DNA of 64,000 bases, from the NCBI RefSeq assembly GCF_025460835.1, contig NZ_JAMXAY010000002.1:175316-239315 (forward strand). The letters run 5' to 3'. The notes under the pieces are model-generated. The model saw only the letters and a list, made by a program, of their open reading frames with translations, searched no databases and was not told the origin of the DNA. The position numbers and the translations under genes are program-made. Source of the stretch: Parapedobacter soli (GTDB lineage Bacteria > Bacteroidota > Bacteroidia > Sphingobacteriales > Sphingobacteriaceae). Shown one piece after another: positions 36,194 through 44,799 of this stretch; the stretch's first letter is position 1, and each line of letters begins with the position of its first letter.

Positions 36194-36287
36194 CTTCCGG
36201 CTCGCAAGCAATCGCTTGCGGGACGGAAGTAACGGTTTGCGAGTCGGAAGCAACGGTTTGCGAGCCGGAAGCGATCGTTTCCGAAGT
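36194..36287. repeat. 21-bp tandem repeats with an inverted copy
   Basis: Three head-to-tail 21-bp units (36225-36245, 36246-36266 and 36267-36287) share the core GGAAGYRAYSGTTTSCGA; the third is diverged. An inverted copy upstream gives a perfect 14-bp inverted repeat, CTTCCGGCTCGCAA (36194-36207) with TTGCGAGCCGGAAG (36258-36271). A second palindrome, CGCAAGC/GCTTGCG, spans 36203-36220. The 21-bp period keeps both strands open for translation, but the frames look like by-products. The remainder of the 35885-36577 gap holds the transposase remnant and a promoter box. Confidence 0.7.
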
Positions 36288-36557
36288 GCAAGTAAGTTCA
36301 TTTCAGTCCAAGTAAGTTCATCCTCGTCTAAAAAATTGAAGCGGTCGCTCCCCACCCTTGCAGACTGATGTCATCCAGGTAATGGGTATCATGTAGTTTG
36401 CCGGGGATAAGGGGTACCATTTGCTATAAAGTTGTTCATTCTAATTTGTTTGTAGTAAAAATAAATTACTGATTATCAGTGATATGAATAACTTTTTTCC
36501 TTTTGAAACCCTGAATCATAATGCACAGCGGGGTATGTAAATCCACTAATTTATTAG

Positions 36558-36565
36558 TAGCTTTG
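36558..36565 (+). promoter_or_regulatory. Predicted -7 box for the FUSC-like gene
   Basis: TAGCTTTG matches TAnnTTTG exactly, only 12 bp before the ATG at 36578, so the transcript leader would be about 6 nt. Confidence 0.4.
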
Positions 36566-36577
36566 GCTGTATAATTA

Positions 36578-37681
36578 ATGCAACGATTAGATAACGATTA
36601 CGTGAAATCAGGTAGTTATTTCGCTCAGGTATTCACATTCAGAAGGACCAATAGAGCTTGGCACCTACCGCCCGTTGCGGGGCTTTGTGTGGGGGTGCCG
36701 TTGTTGCTGGGGCTCCTTGTTGATGACATTGAGGCAGGCAAACTGGCGTCGGTAGGGGCGCTTGTCATATTGTATACGCAGTCCAACAACCTGGTTAACC
36801 GCATGATGATTTTGATGGCTTGCGGTTTTGGGTTTATTTTTTCATTTACCGTAGGCATTGTCTTCTCGTTCAGCTACTGGCTGTCGCCATTGGTATTGGG
36901 CGTCTATACGTTTGGCTTGCATTATGCCTTGTTTAAGCTCGACCTCAACAGACCACCCGGTAATTTTTTCTTCACGATGATTGCATCGATGGCTATTTCG
37001 GCACCGAAAGATGTAGCTGCGATACCCACCGAGATTGGGCACGTTTCTCTGGGTGTGATGATTGCCTGTACAATTGGCTTGATATATAGCCTCCTCACAT
37101 TAAAAGCGAACGAGCGGGATGAAACGCCTGCCCTCATCCATCAAAACAACTATGTGAACATCGTTGAATCGATCATCTTCGGTGTTACCGTTGGAGCTTC
37201 GTTGCTGGTGGCCAAATTGCTACAGATGGAGAATCCATATTGGATTCCGATTTCATGCATGGCGGTGATGCAGGGGATCTCCGTTAAGCACGTGTGGACA
37301 CGGGCGATCCAACGGGTATTGGGCACAATCATCGGACTGATACTGGTGTGGGGAGTATTGCAATTCCCAATGACAGTATTGGGCGTCTGTATCTGCATCT
37401 TAGCATTGCAGATAGTCGTCGAATTTTTGGTGGTTAGAAACTATGCGATTGCCGCTGTTTTCATTACGATGCTCACTATCTTTTTGGCAGAGCCTAATAT
37501 CGCTTTGACCCAGCAGCCCGGACACTTGATCCAAGCCCGGCTTTTGGATACGGTTATCGGTAGTGTGATTGGGGCATTAGGGGGATGGATGCTGTATCAC
37601 GAGCGGATACATTTTTATACTAAAAAACACATACGTCGATCGAAGATTCTTTTGAAAAGAATGAAATCTACGATAAAGTAA
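36578..37681 (+). CDS. FUSC-family-like integral membrane protein
   Basis: A 367-residue protein with about ten membrane helices in two halves. The first half (35-175) and second half (190-350) each carry the FUSC-like pattern, including NPYWIPISCMAVMQG and ARLLDTVIGSVIGALGGW near 340. The family includes aromatic acid and fusaric acid exporters. The usual long cytosolic domain is absent; a short basic tail ends the protein. It stands alone after the repeat scar, and the Gfo/Idh gene begins about 109 bp later. Confidence 0.8.
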   Translation: MQRLDNDYVKSGSYFAQVFTFRRTNRAWHLPPVAGLCVGVPLLLGLLVDDIEAGKLASVGALVILYTQSNNLVNRMMILMACGFGFIFSFTVGIVFSFSYWLSPLVLGVYTFGLHYALFKLDLNRPPGNFFFTMIASMAISAPKDVAAIPTEIGHVSLGVMIACTIGLIYSLLTLKANERDETPALIHQNNYVNIVESIIFGVTVGASLLVAKLLQMENPYWIPISCMAVMQGISVKHVWTRAIQRVLGTIIGLILVWGVLQFPMTVLGVCICILALQIVVEFLVVRNYAIAAVFITMLTIFLAEPNIALTQQPGHLIQARLLDTVIGSVIGALGGWMLYHERIHFYTKKHIRRSKILLKRMKSTIK

Positions 37682-37790
37682 GACGCAATTGGTAATTCCG
37701 AATCCCAGGGCAAAACTTATCTTTGCTTTCCCGCGGTTCCAAACTCGATTTGGCGCCGTGGGAAAAAATTGATCGTAAATAACGTGGATT

Positions 37791-38765
37791 ATGGAAGTAA
37801 AATGGGGAATCATCGGCGTCGGGGATGTAGCCGAAGTGAAAAGCGGTCCGGCATTCAACAAGGTTGGGCATTCGCAGTTGGTGGCAGTGATGCGGCGGGA
37901 TGCCGCGAAGGCAAAGAATTATGCCGAGCGGCATGGGGTGCCGAAGTGGTACGTCGATGCACAACAGCTTATTGATGATCCCGAGATCAACGCGATATAT
38001 ATCGCTACACCGCCCGATAGCCATCTGCACTATGCTACCGCCGCACTGCAGGCAGGAAAGCCGGTGTACCTCGAAAAACCGATGACATTGAATAGTGCCG
38101 AGGCCAAAGCGTTGGAAGCGACGCAACAGGCATGCGGGGTGAAACTATCCGTAGCGCACTACCGTAGGGAACAACCTTATTTCAAAAAGGTGAAAGAACT
38201 GGTTGACAACCATATTGGTACGCCACGGACTGCCAATTTGCAATATTATCAACCGCCGCTCACGGCAGATGTACTGCAGTCGCCGGGGATGCAGTGGCGC
38301 CTCACCCCGCAGCAATCGGGTGGGGGGTTGTTCCACGATCTGGCGCCGCACCAAATCGACCTGATGCATTATTTCTTCGGCAATGTTGCATCCAGCAGTG
38401 GTATGGCCCGCAACCAAGCGAAGTTGTATGGGGCCGCCGACGTTGTGTCGGGCCAGATTTGGTTTGACAGTGGCGTGCTTTTCAGCGGGCTGTGGGCTTT
38501 CAACGTAGCCGAGAAGCGCGACATGTGCGAGATAATCGGTTCGGAGGGGCGGGTGTCGTTTTCAGTATTCAATTACCTGCCGGTTGTATTGGCAAATGAA
38601 CAGGGTACACAGCAATTTGATTTTGAGCCACTGCAGCATGTGCAGCAACCGATGATTGCTGCCGTAGTTTCTTATTTCCGCGGTATAGGCCCCAATCCGT
38701 GTAGCGTAAGGGAGGGGTGCAGTGTGATGCAGGTGTTGGATGATTTTGTAGAGGATTATGGCTGA
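37791..38765 (+). CDS. Gfo/Idh/MocA-family oxidoreductase (cytosolic)
   Basis: A 324-residue NAD(P)-dependent dehydrogenase without a signal peptide. The Rossmann motif GVGDVA lies at 9-14, the PPDSH motif at 74-78, and the catalytic EKP at 95-97. GGGLFHDLAPHQIDLMHYFFG supplies the family His near 180-195. It probably oxidises a sugar or cyclitol. Its stop lies inside the next gene (8-bp overlap), so it is translated with the Tm-1-like gene and belongs to the same catabolic unit. Confidence 0.9.
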   Translation: MEVKWGIIGVGDVAEVKSGPAFNKVGHSQLVAVMRRDAAKAKNYAERHGVPKWYVDAQQLIDDPEINAIYIATPPDSHLHYATAALQAGKPVYLEKPMTLNSAEAKALEATQQACGVKLSVAHYRREQPYFKKVKELVDNHIGTPRTANLQYYQPPLTADVLQSPGMQWRLTPQQSGGGLFHDLAPHQIDLMHYFFGNVASSSGMARNQAKLYGAADVVSGQIWFDSGVLFSGLWAFNVAEKRDMCEIIGSEGRVSFSVFNYLPVVLANEQGTQQFDFEPLQHVQQPMIAAVVSYFRGIGPNPCSVREGCSVMQVLDDFVEDYG

Positions 38766-39993
38766 CACACGGAAATCCATTGTACTATTGGGTTGTTTTG
38801 ATACAAAAGGGCCGGACTTTTCTTTCCTCCGAACCTGTATAATTAGGCATGGGGAGTCGGTGATTACCATCAATACAGGTACGTACATCAGCACGGGTGA
38901 TTTTGTGGTCGATTTTGAAAGCGATCGGGTGGCAGCTGCTGCGGGCCACACCCTTTCGGAGTTGCGGGAGCGCAACGACCGTGGCTATGCGGTAGACGTG
39001 ATGGGGCGCGGCGGTGCCAGCATCTTGAGGCGTCTCTATGACGCGGGAAAAATTAAGGCGGTGATGGGAATGGGTGGTGGTGGCGGTACCTACATTACGC
39101 TGGCTGCTATGCAGACCGTTCCACTGGGCATCCCGAAGCTCTGCCTCAGCACGGTGGCATCTAAAGACCTTTCGCGGCAAGTGGGCAGCAAAGATATTAC
39201 GCTGATGCCATCGGTAGTGGATATAGCCGGACTGAACAGCATCAGCAGGAGGTTGATCCGGCAAGCAGCGGCAGCACTGTGTGGCATGGCTAATGCGCAG
39301 GTCGATCTCGGGATAGCTGATACCAAGGGCAGGATTGCTATCTCCATGTTCGGTAATACCACTGCCTGTGTAACTGCGTGTACCGAATTGCTGCAGGCGG
39401 GGGGATATGAAGTGTTCGTATTCCATGCCAACGGGGTGGGCGGGCAAACCATGGAGTCGCTCATAGATGAAGGGTGCTTCGACGGGGTATTGGACCTCAC
39501 CACCACCGAGCTGGCAGATGAACTCTGCGGCGGAATCTGCAGTGCGGGCCCCCATCGGTTAGAAGCAGCGGTGCGTTGCAGTATCCCGCAAGTGGTAGCA
39601 CCCGGCTGCCTGGATATGGTCAACTTTGCGCACCTCGACACCGTGCCGGCGCGATACAGAGGGCGTCGACTGTACAACTGGGCGCCCGATGTGACGCTGA
39701 TGCGTACCGATGCCGATGAAAACCGACAACTAGGGGCGTTGCTTACCCGCAAGCTGAATCGGGCAACCGCCCCAGTAGCTATCCTGCTGCCCGCATACGG
39801 TCTTTCGCAGATCGACGCCAAAGGCGGTGTGTTTGAATATCCACAGGCGGACTGTGCGTTATTTGATGCGATACGCGAAACGGCAGCTAAGAACATCGAA
39901 GTAATCGAGCAGGCCGCCCATATCAACGATGAAACGTTTGCCAAGCAGGCGGTAGCCACGTTGCTCCGACTCATGGGGCACCGGAAGCAATAG
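38758..39993 (+). CDS. Tm-1-like ATP-binding domain protein (UPF0261)
   Basis: A 411-residue cytosolic protein of the UPF0261 family. It begins SIVLLGCFDTKGPDFSFLR and has the glycine-rich loop VMGMGGGGGTYITLAAM near 100-116 and a second domain from about 185 (AQVDLGIADTKGRIAISMFGNTT). It corresponds to the N-terminal half of plant Tm-1, which binds ATP; the bacterial role is unknown. It overlaps the oxidoreductase by 8 bp and is followed after 83 bp by the gene matching the C-terminal half of Tm-1. Confidence 0.85.
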   Translation: MADTRKSIVLLGCFDTKGPDFSFLRTCIIRHGESVITINTGTYISTGDFVVDFESDRVAAAAGHTLSELRERNDRGYAVDVMGRGGASILRRLYDAGKIKAVMGMGGGGGTYITLAAMQTVPLGIPKLCLSTVASKDLSRQVGSKDITLMPSVVDIAGLNSISRRLIRQAAAALCGMANAQVDLGIADTKGRIAISMFGNTTACVTACTELLQAGGYEVFVFHANGVGGQTMESLIDEGCFDGVLDLTTTELADELCGGICSAGPHRLEAAVRCSIPQVVAPGCLDMVNFAHLDTVPARYRGRRLYNWAPDVTLMRTDADENRQLGALLTRKLNRATAPVAILLPAYGLSQIDAKGGVFEYPQADCALFDAIRETAAKNIEVIEQAAHINDETFAKQAVATLLRLMGHRKQ

Positions 39994-40076
39994 TTACGCA
40001 GTGGTTATGCTGCCCCGCTTGCGTATGTAGGGAAACTTGCCGACCTTCGTGGCAAAGACAAAAAGCGATTTTAACT

Positions 40077-40937
40077 ATGCCAAATCCTTGGACCGGGGTA
40101 GGTAACCCCTATACGAAGCAAGAAGTGAGGGAGCGTTTGCAACAGACGCTTGCCGAGAAGAAAGCCATCATTGCAGCCGGGGCCGGTACCGGTATCAGTG
40201 CCAAATTCATTGAGCGCGGTGGTGCCGACCTCATTATCATTTACAATTCGGGACGCTTCCGCATGGCGGGGCATGGCTCAACGGCCGGGATGATGGCGTA
40301 TGGCGATGCCAATGCGGAAGCGTTGGAAATCGGCGAGTTTGAGGTGTTACCGGTGGTACAGGAAGTTCCGGTAATCTGTGGGGTGCACGGTTCTGACCCG
40401 CGCCGCCGCATGTGGCATCACCTGCTGAAAGTAAAAGACATGGGCTTTTCTGGCGTCAATAATTTCCCTACGCATTCCATCGTCGACGGGCATTTCCGTC
40501 AGGTTTTGGAAGAAACAGGGATGGGCTTCGACAAAGAAGTGGAAATGATAAGGTTGGCCACGAAGATGGATCTGTTTTCCATTGTGTATGTGGCCACGGC
40601 CGAGGAGGCCAAGCAAATGGCCGATGCGGGGGCCGATGCCATCATTTCGCATGTCGGCACTACGGTGGGAGGTTCTATCGGCGTGGTGAGTGCCACCCGT
40701 AGCATGGATTTCGCCGTGGAGCGCACGCAGGAGATCATCGAAGCGGGCCGGTCGGTAAACCCGGATGTGTTTTTCCTGGCCCACGGCGGGCCGATCAATA
40801 CGCCGGAGGATGTCCGCTGGGTGCTGGACCATACTGATGTGCAGGGCTTCGTGGGTGCATCCTCGCTAGAGCGGATGGGCGTAGAAGAATCGCTCACCGA
40901 GTTGACACGTGCTTTTAAGGCGCTGACGTTAAAGTGA
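40077..40937 (+). CDS. Phosphoenolpyruvate hydrolase-like TIM-barrel protein
   Basis: A 286-residue TIM-barrel protein of the family labelled phosphoenolpyruvate hydrolase-like (PF09370-like). Family segments are AAGAGTGISAKFIERGGADLIIIYNSGRFRMAG, VNNFPTHSIVDG, and GADAIISHVGTTVGGSIG near 180-195. It resembles the C-terminal half of plant Tm-1. Chemistry on small keto acids, such as a retro-aldol or C-C lyase step, is an attractive guess from the fold only. The 3' end overlaps the convergent SMP-30 gene by 23 bp. Confidence 0.82.
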   Translation: MPNPWTGVGNPYTKQEVRERLQQTLAEKKAIIAAGAGTGISAKFIERGGADLIIIYNSGRFRMAGHGSTAGMMAYGDANAEALEIGEFEVLPVVQEVPVICGVHGSDPRRRMWHHLLKVKDMGFSGVNNFPTHSIVDGHFRQVLEETGMGFDKEVEMIRLATKMDLFSIVYVATAEEAKQMADAGADAIISHVGTTVGGSIGVVSATRSMDFAVERTQEIIEAGRSVNPDVFFLAHGGPINTPEDVRWVLDHTDVQGFVGASSLERMGVEESLTELTRAFKALTLK

Positions 40938-41946
40938 CGCGCAGCACTTGCTGATGGTTGGTGATGTACAGCGTTTTTTCATCAGCCGATAAGGCAATAT
41001 TGGATGCGGCGTCTTCCAGTTTGATTTTCCCGAGTACTTTGCCATTACGGTTGAATATCCAGACACCACCGGGGCCACTGGCGAATACGGTTCCCTTTTT
41101 TGTGATTTTCAGTCCGTCGGGCAGTCCCTTCAACCCCTCGCGCTCACCAGTCGCGCTGTAAAACAGGGAGGGCTTTGCTGGCGTATCCCCATCGATTTTG
41201 AGTAGGTACCAGTCGGCAGCGTTTGGATCCGAATTGGCGATCAGTAGGGTCTGTTCGCCGGGGAAGAAAGCAATCCCGTTCGGTCTGGTGATATTGTCGG
41301 TCAATAGGACGACATCACCGTTTTGCTTTACCTTGTATACGCCGTTGAAAGGGATTTCTTTTGTGGGGTCCTCGTCGTTTTGCGTGGGCAGTCCGTATGG
41401 CGGGTCGGTGAAAAACAGCTCACCTGAAGTATTGAATACCGCATCATTCGGACTGTTGAAACGCATTCCGTTATAGTCGTCAGCCAAAGAAGCGAATGTG
41501 GCAGCTGGTTTATCTAACGGTGCTTCCATACGCCCCATCTGCCGGTCGCCATGTTGGCATAGCACCAGGTTGCCGTTACCATCCAACAATAGTCCATTGC
41601 TGCCAGGCTCTTTACTTTGGCTGGGTTCGGTGCCGGTATAGCCACTGGGTTGGAGGTAGACCTCAGTGCCGTTTTTTTGGGTCCATTTGTAAATCGTATT
41701 TGCGGGGACATCGGAAAACAGCAACATTTGCTCACGTTCTACCCAAAGCGGTCCTTCGCTCCAAATAAAACCCTCGGCAATGATTTCAATCGTTGTGTTC
41801 GTGTCTAGTATGGTTTCTAGCGCCGGGTCGAGTCGTTCGATTGTCCCGGTAGTTTTATACGTTGTCTGATGGGATTGCTTTGTGTTGTTGCAAGCAGTAG
41901 TCATGAGGAGTGTAAGTGGAATGAATAAAGAAATTATGGCTTTCAT
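40915..41946 (-). CDS. SMP-30/gluconolactonase-like lipoprotein
   Basis: A 343-residue exported six-bladed beta-propeller. The signal peptide (KAIISLFIPLTLLMTTAC) has its lipobox Cys at 19. Propeller motifs include EGFIWSEGPLWVERE, NGLLLDGNGNLVLCQHGDR, RFNSPNDAVFNTSGELFFTDPPYG (metal-ligand Asn/Asp) and GLPDGLKITKKGTVFAS. Relatives hydrolyse sugar lactones with a divalent metal. It faces the Tm-1-like unit and would fit an oxidative sugar route running through a lactone in the periplasm. Confidence 0.88.
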   Translation of the reverse strand: MKAIISLFIPLTLLMTTACNNTKQSHQTTYKTTGTIERLDPALETILDTNTTIEIIAEGFIWSEGPLWVEREQMLLFSDVPANTIYKWTQKNGTEVYLQPSGYTGTEPSQSKEPGSNGLLLDGNGNLVLCQHGDRQMGRMEAPLDKPAATFASLADDYNGMRFNSPNDAVFNTSGELFFTDPPYGLPTQNDEDPTKEIPFNGVYKVKQNGDVVLLTDNITRPNGIAFFPGEQTLLIANSDPNAADWYLLKIDGDTPAKPSLFYSATGEREGLKGLPDGLKITKKGTVFASGPGGVWIFNRNGKVLGKIKLEDAASNIALSADEKTLYITNHQQVLRVTLTSAP

Positions 41947-42124
41947 ATTCGTCAGTTTCTTCGCTAAAGGTATTAAAATTAGTTGATGATAAGTAATGGG
42001 ACATCGGTAGGGGTGCGTAGGGGATTTCCGCTAAGCTACGTTGATAAGAAGTCCTAGCCAGGCCGTGGCTTGTCCTAGGCAGCTATAGGTAGAGATGAAG
42101 CTATGTTAAAAAAGGGAGATTTTT

Positions 42125-42156
42125 CTTGCAAATTTCAAAATAAAGGGTTTCCTTTG
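42125..42156 (+). promoter_or_regulatory. Likely promoter of the threonine operon
   Basis: CTTG at 42125-42128 and TTCCTTTG at 42149-42156 (one mismatch to TAnnTTTG), 20 bp apart, form a plausible promoter. Transcription would start near 42163, just before the leader peptide. The 41947-42124 stretch before it shows nothing recognisable. Confidence 0.45.
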
Positions 42157-42176
42157 TCGCGGAAATATCAATCAAG

Positions 42177-42239
42177 GTGAATAGAAACACGACCATTACA
42201 ACAACGATTACCACCGGGTATAATACACGGAGGAAGTAG
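42177..42239 (+). CDS. thrL: Threonine operon leader peptide
   Basis: A 20-codon frame from a GTG, encoding MNRNTTITTTITTGYNTRRK: eight Thr and two Ile codons, in the same kind of run (ITTTITTG) as the E. coli thr leader. It sits about 100 bp before the aspartokinase gene and just before a terminator hairpin, as in transcription attenuation. Stalling at Thr or Ile codons would favour an alternative pairing that removes the terminator. No ATG start is available in this frame, so the GTG is assumed. A chance origin is very unlikely given the composition. Confidence 0.8.
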   Translation: MNRNTTITTTITTGYNTRRK

Positions 42240-42270
42240 TTTATGTTGTAGTCGTAACGATAAAAACCAT

Positions 42271-42306
42271 AAGACGCCTTCCTTTAACAGAGGAGGGCGT
42301 TTTTAG
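42271..42306 (+). terminator. Attenuator terminator of the threonine operon
   Basis: The stem ACGCCTTCC (42274-42282) pairs with GGAGGGCGT (42292-42300), nine pairs with one G-U, around a 9-nt loop and followed by TTTT; flanking A-T pairs can extend it. The leader segment GGAGGAAG (42229-42236), overlapping the leader-peptide stop, can instead pair with CTTCCTTT (42278-42285) and block the terminator. This is the expected antiterminator arrangement. Confidence 0.7.
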
Positions 42307-42338
42307 TTTCAACGGCTAGGTATAGTATAGAACGAAAT

Positions 42339-44786
42339 ATGAAGGTACTCAAATTTGGCGGTACATCCGTCGGTTCCATCGAAAACATCCGTGCGGTACT
42401 CGAAATTGTGAAAAAATCACATGCAGCAGGCGAGCGGCCCATAGTGGTGCTCTCTGCCATGGCGGGGGTAACCAACCTGCTCACCCGGCTTGCCACAGAC
42501 GCGTCGGAAGGCAAGGATTTCGTTGAGGGATTGAAAGACATGGAATCCCGTCATTTTTCAGTGGTGAAACAGCTTATTGCTGTAAAGCGGCAGAACCCGG
42601 TGTTTACCAAACTGAAAATCTACCTGAACGAGCTGGAGGACTTGTTGCAGGGTGTTTTTAACCTACGCGAACTTAGTTTGCAAAGCAAAGACCTCATTGT
42701 GAGTTATGGAGAGCGGTGCTCGGTGTTATTGGTCAGCAAAATAGCGGAGCAATATTTTCCGGAAGTGGCATTTGCGGATACCACAAAACTTATCCAAACG
42801 GATAGTCACTTCGGCAGTGCGCATGTGAACCAAGCAGCTTCTGAGCAATCCATCCGTATGTATGTAGCCGATAATGAATCGAAGTTGTTATTCTTTACTG
42901 GATTTATTGCGGCCAATGAGCAGGGGCGGGTGACAACCCTGGGCCGGGGTGGGAGCGACTATACCGCAGCTATTATCGGCTCGGCACTCGGGGCTGAGGC
43001 CATCGAAATCTGGACCGATGTGGATGGGATGCTGACCGCTGACCCCCGCATCGTAAAAAAAGCATTTTCACTACCCGTGCTCTCCTATACCGAAGCCATG
43101 GAATTGTCTTATTTCGGGGCTAAGGTCATTTATCCGCCGACGATGATCCCCGCATTCCTGAAAAAGATCCCCATCGTGATCCGCAATACGTTTAACCCGG
43201 AATTCCCCGGGACGGTTATCCAGCACGACAGCGGGAAAACAACACTGCCGATCAAAGGGATATCGTCTATCCCCGCCATCAGCGTGCTCAACGTGATGGG
43301 TGGGGGGATGGTGGGCCGTACCGGGTTTAGTGGCCGGTTGTTTACCATGCTTGCCCGGGAGCAGATTAACGTGGTGCTGATTACCCAATCGTCGTCCGAA
43401 CATAGTATCACATTTGCGGTGCACCCGGATGACGCAAAACGAGCAAAAGCATTGATCGAAAATGAATTTGAGCTCGAATTGCAAGCCAATAAGTTATCAG
43501 AACCAGAGATAGAAGAGAACCTTTCCGTACTGGCAATCGTGGGCGAAAACATGAAGCAGACGCCGGGTATGTCGGGTAAGTTATTCCATGCCCTGGGGCG
43601 CAACGGTATCAACGTCCGTGCAATCGCCCAAGGCTCATCCGAGTACAATATTTCGGTAATCATCGGTAGGGATGATCTGGCAAAGGCATTGAATGCGGTT
43701 CACGACGCATTCTTTGCCAACTTGAACAAAACCTTGCACGTGTTCAACGTAGGCACCGGGAACATCGGGGCGACTTTGTTTAGACAGATCCGCGAACAAC
43801 ATAGCTTCTTGCTGGATAATAACGATATTGAAATCAAAATAGTCGGCATCAGCAATTCGCGCAAGATGCTTTTCGATGTCGACGGCATTGCATTGGACAG
43901 CTGGCAGACGCAATTGCACGAATCGGGAGAGCAGGCCGATCTAGCAGTATTCGTATCGCGGATGAAACAGATGAACCTTCCGAACTGTGTGTTTGTAGAC
44001 AATACGGCAAGTGAGCAGCCCATCCGCTATTATGAAGGGATCTTCCAATCGAATATATCCGTCGTAACGTGCAATAAGATCGCCAACTCAGGCCCTTATG
44101 AGCAGTACCGGTTGCTACGGGATACGGCCCGGCGGCATGGCGTTGATTTCTTCTATGAAACCAATGTGGGCGCCGGACTGCCGATCGTAGGGGTGCTGCG
44201 CGACTTGATGATGAGTGGCGATCGGATTGTGTGTATCGAAGCTATTCTTTCGGGTACAATTTCCTATATCTTTAACAACTTTACGGGCGACTCGTCGTTT
44301 TACGACGTGGTAAAAAGGGCCCAGGAGCTTGGTTATACAGAGCCCGACCCCCGGGATGACCTCCGTGGTACCGACTTCATGCGCAAGATGCTGATACTGG
44401 CCCGCGATGCGGGTTATCCGCTTGAGCCGGAAGCGGTACAGTTGGATGCTATCTTGCCCGAGGCTTGCATCAATGCTGCATCGGTGGATGATTTCTACCG
44501 CGAGCTAAAGGCAGCGGATGCGCATTTCGATGCGCTGAAGAAAAAGGCGCAGCAGGAAAATAGTGTGCTCCGTTACATCGGTAAATTGGAGGACGGCAAG
44601 GTGAATATCACATTGGAAATGGTGGATGGCAGCCATCCTTTCTTTGCGCTGTCTGGTAGTGATAATATCATCTCGTTTACCACCGAGCGTTACAAAGAGC
44701 GCCCGTTGGTGGTGAAAGGGCCCGGCGCGGGTGCAGAAGTGACCGCTGCGGGAGTATTTGCAGATTTGGTGAATGTGGGTGCATAA
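42339..44786 (+). CDS. thrA: Bifunctional aspartokinase/homoserine dehydrogenase
   Basis: An 815-residue fusion enzyme for the first and third steps from aspartate to threonine/methionine. The aspartokinase part (1-300) starts MKVLKFGGTSVGS and has TLGRGGSDYTAA. Two ACT domains (about 310-460) bind the allosteric amino acid (VRAIAQGSSEYNISVII). The homoserine dehydrogenase part (465-815) has the Rossmann motif VGTGNIGATL and the GTISYIFNNF and LGYTEPDPRDDLRGTD catalytic blocks. It is first in the thrABC operon and lies behind a leader peptide and attenuator, implying control by threonine and isoleucine supply. Confidence 0.97.
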   Translation: MKVLKFGGTSVGSIENIRAVLEIVKKSHAAGERPIVVLSAMAGVTNLLTRLATDASEGKDFVEGLKDMESRHFSVVKQLIAVKRQNPVFTKLKIYLNELEDLLQGVFNLRELSLQSKDLIVSYGERCSVLLVSKIAEQYFPEVAFADTTKLIQTDSHFGSAHVNQAASEQSIRMYVADNESKLLFFTGFIAANEQGRVTTLGRGGSDYTAAIIGSALGAEAIEIWTDVDGMLTADPRIVKKAFSLPVLSYTEAMELSYFGAKVIYPPTMIPAFLKKIPIVIRNTFNPEFPGTVIQHDSGKTTLPIKGISSIPAISVLNVMGGGMVGRTGFSGRLFTMLAREQINVVLITQSSSEHSITFAVHPDDAKRAKALIENEFELELQANKLSEPEIEENLSVLAIVGENMKQTPGMSGKLFHALGRNGINVRAIAQGSSEYNISVIIGRDDLAKALNAVHDAFFANLNKTLHVFNVGTGNIGATLFRQIREQHSFLLDNNDIEIKIVGISNSRKMLFDVDGIALDSWQTQLHESGEQADLAVFVSRMKQMNLPNCVFVDNTASEQPIRYYEGIFQSNISVVTCNKIANSGPYEQYRLLRDTARRHGVDFFYETNVGAGLPIVGVLRDLMMSGDRIVCIEAILSGTISYIFNNFTGDSSFYDVVKRAQELGYTEPDPRDDLRGTDFMRKMLILARDAGYPLEPEAVQLDAILPEACINAASVDDFYRELKAADAHFDALKKKAQQENSVLRYIGKLEDGKVNITLEMVDGSHPFFALSGSDNIISFTTERYKERPLVVKGPGAGAEVTAAGVFADLVNVGA

Positions 44787-44799
44787 ACAGAGGGAATCA

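Noticed and set aside
36194..36287. CRISPR array
   Set aside because: Units are contiguous without spacers, diverged and only three, and no cas gene is in the window.
36174..36368. 64-codon frame through the 21-bp repeats
   Set aside because: The open frame is a by-product of a repeat period divisible by three. The opposite strand is open for the same reason.
38785..39555. Long antisense open frame under the UPF0261 gene
   Set aside because: It lies wholly opposite a well-supported gene, has no family-like motif, and low stop density follows from the G+C-rich codon use of the plus-strand gene.
42000..42120. Riboswitch or RNA gene upstream of the threonine promoter
   Set aside because: No conserved riboswitch core or stable, specific fold could be recognised by eye.
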